Shown here one piece after another: positions 12,101 through 21,100 of a stretch of DNA of 26,011 nucleotides; the stretch's first letter is position 1; each line of letters begins with the position of its first letter. Both the position numbers and the translations under genes were made by a program. The notes below the pieces were generated by a model. That model was not told the origin of the DNA. It worked only from the letters and a program-made list of their open reading frames with translations, and did not search any database. Source of the stretch: Apostichopus parvimensis (Eukaryota > Echinodermata > Holothuroidea > Aspidochirotida > Stichopodidae); assembly GCA_000934455.1 (NCBI GenBank), contig KN896515.1:3874-29884 (forward strand), read 5' to 3'.

Positions 12101-15100
12101 ACGGTAAGAAAAGTAGTTACTATACAATGTATGTTTTTTCTCAAAATATAAATTCGATGATATAAAAAACTCTTACCTTAAACCTTACTTTGTTACTTAG
12201 TTAATTGAACACACGTTTATTCTGTTGCTTGAAATTGCGACTAGTGAAGATATCATGAAAATATGGATCTGTGTAAAATGGAATTGAAAATAACTGTTGT
12301 TTTCTATTTTAAAACAAAATTGTAAATAGGTATTCATTCGGTAATGATTTCGTCTAATTTTCTTCTTACTTCAAGGCTACGGTTCAAGATCTGCAGGCGC
12401 TACTGAGTGCATTTTGCTGTAATACAAAGGTATGTGCTCTCTTTTGATTTTATTGAACTGGTACCGTCCATAAGTCAGATCATGGAGGAGTATATGCAGT
12501 GAAGTTTGACATGTTAATAAAAGTACTTTGAGTAATTTGTTTGTGCAGGGATCACAAGTAGATCCACGAAATCCAAGGCATACATTACTTGAAGGCATTC
12601 CTCGGTTGATCAAAGAGTTCTTCCAATAAGATCACAATATATCACGCTTCAGTAAAAACTTTCAATAGGAAATACAGTCTGCTTTGAGCTATTATTTCAT
12701 TTAAAGGACGGGTGAATGAAAAGTGTCATAGTAATACAAATTAATCAAACTCTCCGTCAAAATTGCCAGAATCGTATTCCTCTCAGATACTGGTTTAAGC
12801 AAAGAGAATCTTGATGCAGTTTACTTTTAAATTCTAGATTTAAAAAATATTAAAGATCAACGACTTACCTTTTTTTGTAGAGAGGGGCGGCAAAGGTAAT
12901 TTGCACAGCGCTTTATCACTTTTAAAAACCATTCAGCTATATCGCTAAGCCTATAATGATGTACTAAATTTATGTTTCTTTCAATTTAAAGGGGGACTCA
13001 TTTGATCTTCTCCAGTCGCTTGTAACACAGATGCAAGCAGATTACAAAGTAAGTACCTGCGAACCATTAAACAAACTAATTCGGTAGCGATAGAAAGAGA
13101 CATTTTGATAGATACAAACAGGCGCGTTTTCCAAGGGTTAGCAATTGTGCACCCCTTCCTAAGTTTTCAATCCCACAAAGAAACAAAGTAGCACAACCTA
13201 ATTGTTGATCTAATTTTAGAATTGATAGCCTAAGCATGTCTCAGAGTGAGAGTAAACATCAGTCATCCCTACATAGAAGTCGGCTTCAACGATCCAACGA
13301 CGACACAATTTACATAATTACTACTATTATAACCATAATTACTATGACTATATGGATGTGATAAAGGTATAAACAATTAATTCAGTTGGTTTGTCTTGAA
13401 ACATTTAATATTTGTAAGTTTTCTTATTTCAATTTCTAGATCAAACATTACACAATGGGAGTTCAGGAAGTTGGAATAAAATAATATTGTCAAAAAATTA
13501 ATCTCCCCCCCCCCCATCTTCACTCGACTTTACATTTTATCCTTTTATATATGTAAAAGATTCTCCTTACATAACATTACTTGCTGTTCTTGCTGTGGCC
13601 AAAGAGGTTAATAATTGTATTATATAACCTAATTGTATTATCTAACCTAATTGTATTATCTAACCTTATTGTATTATCTAACCTAATTGGAGTTCAGGAA
13701 GTTGGAATAAAATAATATTGTCAAAAAATTAATCTCCCCCCCCCCCATCCTCACTCGACTTTACATTTTATCCTTTTATATATGTAAAAGATTCTCCTTA
13801 CATAACATTTCTTGCTGTTCTTGCTGTGGCCAAAGAGGTTAATAATTGTATTATATAACCTAATTGTATTACCTAACCTAATTGTATTATCTAACCTTAT
13901 TGTATTATCTAACCTAATTGTATTATCTAACCTTATTGTATTATCTAACCTAATTGTATTATCTAACCTTATTGTATTATCTAACCTTATTATTCACCTT
14001 ACTGTACATTTGCAGACACTGCGTTGTATGATGACACTCTTCGCGGCCATTGAACCGAAGGCTAAAGTATGTTTTTAATGCCACCTCTGTTCACTGTTAT
14101 TCTCTTCAATTTCTCTTTATTCCGATCGTAGAGATATATAATAGTTATTTAGTAGCATTCGATTAGATAAGAGGTATATGTTGGTTCTTCAACTACATTT
14201 GGTATTTGTGTCTGTCACATTAAATTGTTTGTAAATGGTCTCTTATAGTTGTCAGCGACGATTTGGTGGAGCACTTGATATGTTTTGAAAGTCGTCCATA
14301 AAATATTCCAAAAACGAATCACAATATAAAGTAGATTTATTTAGGTAATCATAAATATTTTTTCTGTTTAACATTATCTATTTCCAGGGTGTTGAAATAC
14401 TACGAACAATAGTTGAAGTTAAACAGGTCAGTCTCTTGTATGTGGTATTTTTCTATCACTTAACATTACGAATAAAGCAATGACTTTAATGACCCCACAT
14501 ATAATGACGCATTATGTTGTATATATTTCTTAATTAAGTTGTCAAATGTTTCTATATATAGCTTTCAGATGACGAATATTTGGAGATAACGGGAGAAATG
14601 TTTTCAACTGAGCAGGTAACATTAACTGTTGTATCACAATACCACAATCATAGTCCCTTTGCGTGTATGTGTTGGTGTATCGATTAATACCTGGTTCCAT
14701 CATGTTGTATTATGAACATCTAAGCTTTCACCTAAACTTATCTTTCAAAGATATAAGATCGCACAAATAGTGACTCTACTGAAGCTTAATAACGTCACTC
14801 TGATTTATAATCAACGTACAATGAATCCAATTTGTTATTAATTAACAATTTTTTACTGACATATATCAGTTGTAAACCTATTGTGCAGTCGTTAAAATCA
14901 TGCATCGCAATTTTGAACTTGGACATCACGAAATGTACTTTACCATGTTTCTCCTTTACAACAGATCACAATTCAGCAATACGCTTTAATTACAAGCCCT
15001 CTTCTGAAGGAAGAACTGGTGAGTCTCCTTTCTCTACACACTCTTGAATACTTTAGGACTACCAATGTATCACCCAGACGCGTCCATTCCAGCGTTCACG

Positions 15101-18100
15101 TGTATGACAAGCCATACTTTACTTGCATTCCTTGGCTCAATAATCCATGTAGCATAATATTTTTACAGATTTCCCCCTTTTTATTTATTACATTTTATTT
15201 ATTTTCTTTGAAGGTCCAATTCCAACGAATATATGATGAAATAACAAAATATACAAAGAAAGAAGACAAGGTAAGGATATAATTTGGGCTGTACGGCAAA
15301 CACAACCCCTGTCTGTCTCTCAAGTGCAATTCCAAGCTTTTATGAAGTTTTATCTTGCGCATATTTAAACACTACCCTCCATGAGTACCCTTAAATAAAT
15401 GTTAGGTGCAGAATAGGGTTTCAAAGTTATTTCAATTTCCTTGCCTGAGTATACTGAGTACACAGAAACAAAGCTTTTGTAAAACTGACAAGATATTGGT
15501 AATTTAATGTATAAACTTGCATATGATAAAAATAAATAAAACGAATGAATAATGCTAGTACGTGTTTTTATCTTTAATTAGGATCATTTATATATGTTCT
15601 AACTTAATTGTTTTTATTTTGCCACAGTACAAGCACAAGAAAATAACGGATGTTTTATTACATTACTTCATCTTAGGGGCTGTGAGTACATCATCATCAT
15701 TATCATTATCAATCACCATCAGTAAGAATGAAACTTTACTTATGTTCGTCAATGTGACAACAGTTGTTGTTTGCAAGAAATTGAATGAAGCAGTCGTTTT
15801 AATGCTTGTACCTATCATACATCTTACAGCATTGAAGTATTTTTTAAAACGGTCCCTAGTGATTTTGTTCTGCTAACTGAACTGCTTATGTTAACCTTCT
15901 TAGTATACTTTACTGTCTCCTGTTTGCTTTTTTCTTCAAACTAGATATCAAATGACATCGTTTTCAAAAACATTAGCTTCCATGGCGTCGGTAAGAAGGT
16001 AATTATTACATTGCTGATTCACTGTTGTATGCTGAAGTGCATAAAGGCAGGGCCGTCGATTGTTTTGTCATATCTTGTGTAGCAGTTAAGTAAAGTTTTA
16101 ACTAAGATATTTCACTTTGCGGACGTAATGAACTAAAATTCAGAGAAACAAATGTCGTTTAGATCATATTCTTTATGTCAGATTGTCACTATATTATTGA
16201 ATGTTTGCTGAGATATTATTGAATGTTTGCTGTGCGACATACAATATTTATTTGAATATCTCAAGCGAAAAGAATACAAGTTTTCATTTATGATTTTTTT
16301 GTTTTGAGAAATGCACATATCTTTGTAACAGGATATCACTAATTTCAAATTTAAATGATGTGATTCAAGATTCATCGTTCCTTTGTCCAACACCTTTTAC
16401 GACCAATGCCTAACTTTCTTTATCTTCCTTGGTTGTTTACAGGTTCCGTATCCGTATTTGTTACAGTCAATTCATGAATGTTATATAAAGGTTGGTTCTT
16501 CAAGTATCGTGGAAATCTTTGTTTTTGCATAGACCTTGCAACCGAACCTTTTTATGTCAAATCCACGGTACCTGATTCTCAATGTACTCATGTGCTGATT
16601 AACGTCTCTGTTTAATATTTATGTAAAGTCTTTGTTACTTTTCAATACAGGAGCCTGAACGGCAAAATGTGTACACCTTACTACAGCAACTAGTGAGCAA
16701 AGTATTGGTATGTACAAATGTGTGTATATATATAAGTGTCTCTTGAAGATACAATTAATATTTAATGAACGCGATATGTCAAGAGGTGATATATTCATGT
16801 CCACTTCATAATATAAGCCTAATGCTGTCAACATTAATTGATCATATAACGTATAGAATCTGATTGGTCTTACTGCGGGTGGAGTCATAGTTTATTGTTT
16901 CATTTTCGCCTTTCGAAATCTTGCATGTAAACATCACTCTGACAAAGTTGTCTCACTGGTTTTTTAAACGAATAATTAATACATAGTCATCTATATATCT
17001 CTTGAATTATAAGGGCATATTTACCCAGACTGACACTTGCTTTAAAACCCTGCAAAATATATGTTCATTTAAATATAGCATCAAACAATCCCTCTCGGGG
17101 AACTACAGAGTACCACAATTATGTGTTCCATGGGGGACTTCCAATAGAGGGCACCCACAAACCGGTGCACGAAACTATATTTTCAGGCTACCACGCAAGA
17201 CCCCATTTACTCACCTGGGTTAAGAGAGGCAGTGGAGATTAAGTGCCTTGCTCAAGGACACAATGTAACCATCTGGTCTGGATTCGAACATATCATACAC
17301 TGCTATGTGCTTTTTAATTAATTATTTTTGTAATATTATTACTGTACCGTTCAACATAATGACAACATATCCTACTGTTATTATTTATATAATTATATAT
17401 CTTATTCTCATATACTAGACAACGGAAGATGATTTCAGGGAGAAACTTATAGAATCGTTGCAAAACAACAAGGTAAATGTATATAGATTAAGATGTATTC
17501 GTCTTGTGTCAAAGTTGGCGATTTACTGTTGTTTCTTTTACTGGAGCAAGATGTTACCATATACTGCTGTGTCCATTTATATATTTTTAATGGTTTTACT
17601 GTAAGAGCAAGAAGTTATGTTTTCAAAAATCTTTTTAGTTTAGTAAAAAAGAAACAATGATAACCAGGGAAGCATCAAGGATTCTATGGAAAAAGAGCAT
17701 TATAACACAGAACCATCAAATGATGTTGCAAGCCTTACAACAACTTGCTAATGCTTCGTAACCATTGACAGTATTTTTCTCCAACACAAACGACACGTGG
17801 ATATGATTTCATTTATTTACATCTCTGCCCCTATCATGTAATATTCCCAGTAAATGGCGTAACCTAAAATCGTCGTTGAACCATTGAAGCCATTCTTGTC
17901 TTAAGACAAGCAAATATTTCAAATCCCAATGGTATATTCCTAGGGAGGTCTAACTAACTATTCCTGCTATGGAACACCAATGTCTTTGTTCAGACATTCC
18001 ACGTCAGTTTCCGTTGTTCATGTATTTAGCAAGTTAGTTTCTTTAAATAAATTCCTCTTAATCATACAAAGAACTCTATTGCCTGTTGTGGCTGCACCAA

Positions 18101-21100
18101 TGTACTGCCAAGTAAGCTGCATAGTAGCACAAATATTAAAACAAGACCCTTTTCACCAAGAAGCTGCTAAATCATCTCTCCATCCACACTTACACGAGAA
18201 AAAGAATACAACCTTGATTTTTTTATCAAGAATGTTTCAGTCAAGAGTATAGTTGAGCCTTAAAGAAATAACAAAGGATTATTATCAATGTGTTTAACAA
18301 GATACATTTCTTTTCAAATATCATTTTCCAATTCAGGACGTGACAAGAGTATTTTTACAAGTCTTGGTCTTCAGTTTTAACAAAAACACAGTAAGTTTTA
18401 GCTTTGTAATTGTGTGATTGTGAGTGATGCTTCTTAACTTAGTGATCGGCTATTTTAGTTTTTATTCGTCTCTTTTAGGATTACCGTTCTAGTTCTACGT
18501 TTCATTAAGAAGACAAGACCTGACGACCTAAAAGGTCTTCGATGTTTGGTTTCGCTGTTCTTTGAAAGTACTTTACTGCAGAGTCGTCAGGTTTTGACTT
18601 TTCTATACAACTATCTCAACTCAGTCTACGAACATTCATTCATAAATTAGATGTTAAGTTGCCCCAAGATAACAATTTAGTTTACATGTACACAACTGTT
18701 GCTTTGAAGTTTTTTCTTCCCCCTTTCAGTTCCCAAGAGAAGCGTTTTCAGATATTATAGTAGGGAGCATTGAGGGTGAAATGGTAAGTAGATTAGCTGC
18801 TGCACATGAATGTGGAAAAATGCATATTTAAATCCTTCTGGTCATAATCATTATATACAATTCAATCAAAGACGTCAAGGCGATGTTGTGCAAAAGCATT
18901 TATCTTAATTGTCACGCATCTGTTCAAACTCTATTTTGTTGCGCTTCAGATACAAAAGCCTGATTACCATAAGACAATTGTTTCATTTGAAAAAGAAAGC
19001 TGGGTGAGTAACAACAATTAATTTTAACAACTGCCGCTATATATTCAACTGAACTTATTAATAGCTTAATGTTCTATTTATAACTACAATAAGACCGCGT
19101 AATTTGTGAAGTTGTTGATTATCCGTCCTATCTCTCCCTTCTAATCGAATGATTCTTTAATTGGGAAGAGGGATATAACTCGACATAGTTGTACCGGAAT
19201 CTTCCAGACATTCATATTCAACAATAAGTCCCAAGCCAGTAACGTGATGCTCACATTCTCAATGGACACAGTTTACTTTTCTTCTATTACAGCTCTCGAC
19301 AAAATCATTTTTGGAACTGTTACATATGAGCTTAAAAGAAAAATTCGTAAGTTAATAAACTTCATTGAATGCTACATGTTCGTTTTTTTCCTGAGTCGGG
19401 TCTCATCATACGGAGCTGCTTAATACAAGCTCAATATTTTATTTCTCGTTTATAAGCGGTGGAATGGTGGCCTGAAGGAGCTCTTAATAGAGCTCGAACA
19501 GGATACAACTGGTAAACAAGGAATGGTGGCTGTTTAATATTTTGTCTTCTGAGTTATTTTAAAGACATGAATGTAATGCAAAAGAACCTGTGCATAACTT
19601 GCTATTGAAAAGCGCAAGAATGGTGATTTTAAATGTCTTAGTTAAATATACCAGAGCTAATGTTAAAAACAGTCTGCTGTGTCTAACACTTCGCAATATA
19701 TTTAATCACGGGTCTTAGCATGGGATGAATGCAACCAAATTTCATCGAGATAATAAACTTATATACATGTCCACGATAATTATTGTCCACACTTGATAAA
19801 ATACCATGAACTACTTAAGCTGAAAACTGACAATGACATAATAATAACCTATTATGTCTTTAACTTGAGAAACGGTAAGTGAAAAAATAAACATTATTTT
19901 AATATAAACCGTAGAATATTAAAATATTTAAATGCTATCTACTGCAGTACTTTTCTCAATATTTAATCAGTTGTTATATACATTTTGAACTTTATTTCAA
20001 AACCACATGTGCATGCTTTTACCCGTTTGAAATTCCTCATGCGATAATCTTTGCTGTGTTCCACCACTACTACTAACCATTTCACTAAATATCAATATTT
20101 TTCCATATTGCAGATTACGGATGGAATCTATTCAGTTGAAATACAAAATCTTATTAAAGAAAAGAAAGTATGTGAAAGCGTTTCTTCCTTTTCAATTGTT
20201 AAAGATGTGTACATCATATCACTAGCCTGACCATGAAATCATTATATTCATTAATATATATTCGTAAATGAGTTGGCAACGTACTGTATATTTGCTTGAA
20301 GAAAGCATATTATACAGAAGCTGTGAAAGTTACTCTTTAAACGAAGAGAGATTTTATACTATATTTAAACTGATGACATAAGTCGAATCCAATGTTGAAA
20401 ATTGCTTCCATTGGGCGACAGGATCCAAACTGTAATGCTAAATAACGTTCAAACCTGACCAACATTTTTTCTCTGGTAACTTTGGATAACGAGTTATTTG
20501 AACTATTCTGTCGTGTTATTTCCTTTTGACTATCTCGAAAATAGCTAACTGTTCACAAATACTAAAACCCAATTACTTGAATTTGCTCTGCAGCTAAAAG
20601 TTCGTGATATTGTCAACCCAGAGCTAAAGATAATATTGAAAGAAAATCTCGTAAGTTCCTTATAAATTATAAGTTTCAATGTACCACTTTATATACAGGC
20701 AAATATATATATAGGATTTCCGGTGCACGACGAATGGACTTTTACCAATGTTTCTAATAAATATTTCCATTATAATACGAGATGAACCTTTCATGATATA
20801 AATGTTGTAACATGAAGAAGTGCAATTGCATTTCTGGAAACAAATCCAGATACTAGTATTCCAATTCCTGTGCCCGTAGCTGACGGCGATCTCTATATAC
20901 CGTTCTAACGTTTCTTCAAGCTACATCATCCTGTATACTGTGTATCCAGAGAAGACATCCCTGTTTCATTCAATACAACTAAAAAATCTTTGTATTGATC
21001 ATTGAGGGCATGTGGTAGAACACCACAAATAGTCAATGTACTCCATAAATACTTCAAAAGCATAATTTGGAAATAGGCTCGTAAAAGGTTCAATCTAATT

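Noticed and set aside
13613-13993. CRISPR-like regularly spaced repeats
   Set aside because: The units are directly adjacent without unique spacers, and the genome is eukaryotic.
13812-14078. ORF with repeated SNLIVL
   Set aside because: It is a product of the 18 bp minisatellite. Only its last 17 codons before the GTATGT are the real microexon 6.
15562-15876. 104-codon ORF around microexon 11
   Set aside because: Only the part from 15628 to 15681 has splice sites and repeat character. The rest is intron with simple ATC repeats.
14562-16707. ITIM-type tyrosine motifs in the tail (DEYLEI, QQYALI, NVYTLL)
   Set aside because: The position two residues before Tyr is Asp, Gln or Asn rather than I/V/L/S, so the ITIM consensus fails.
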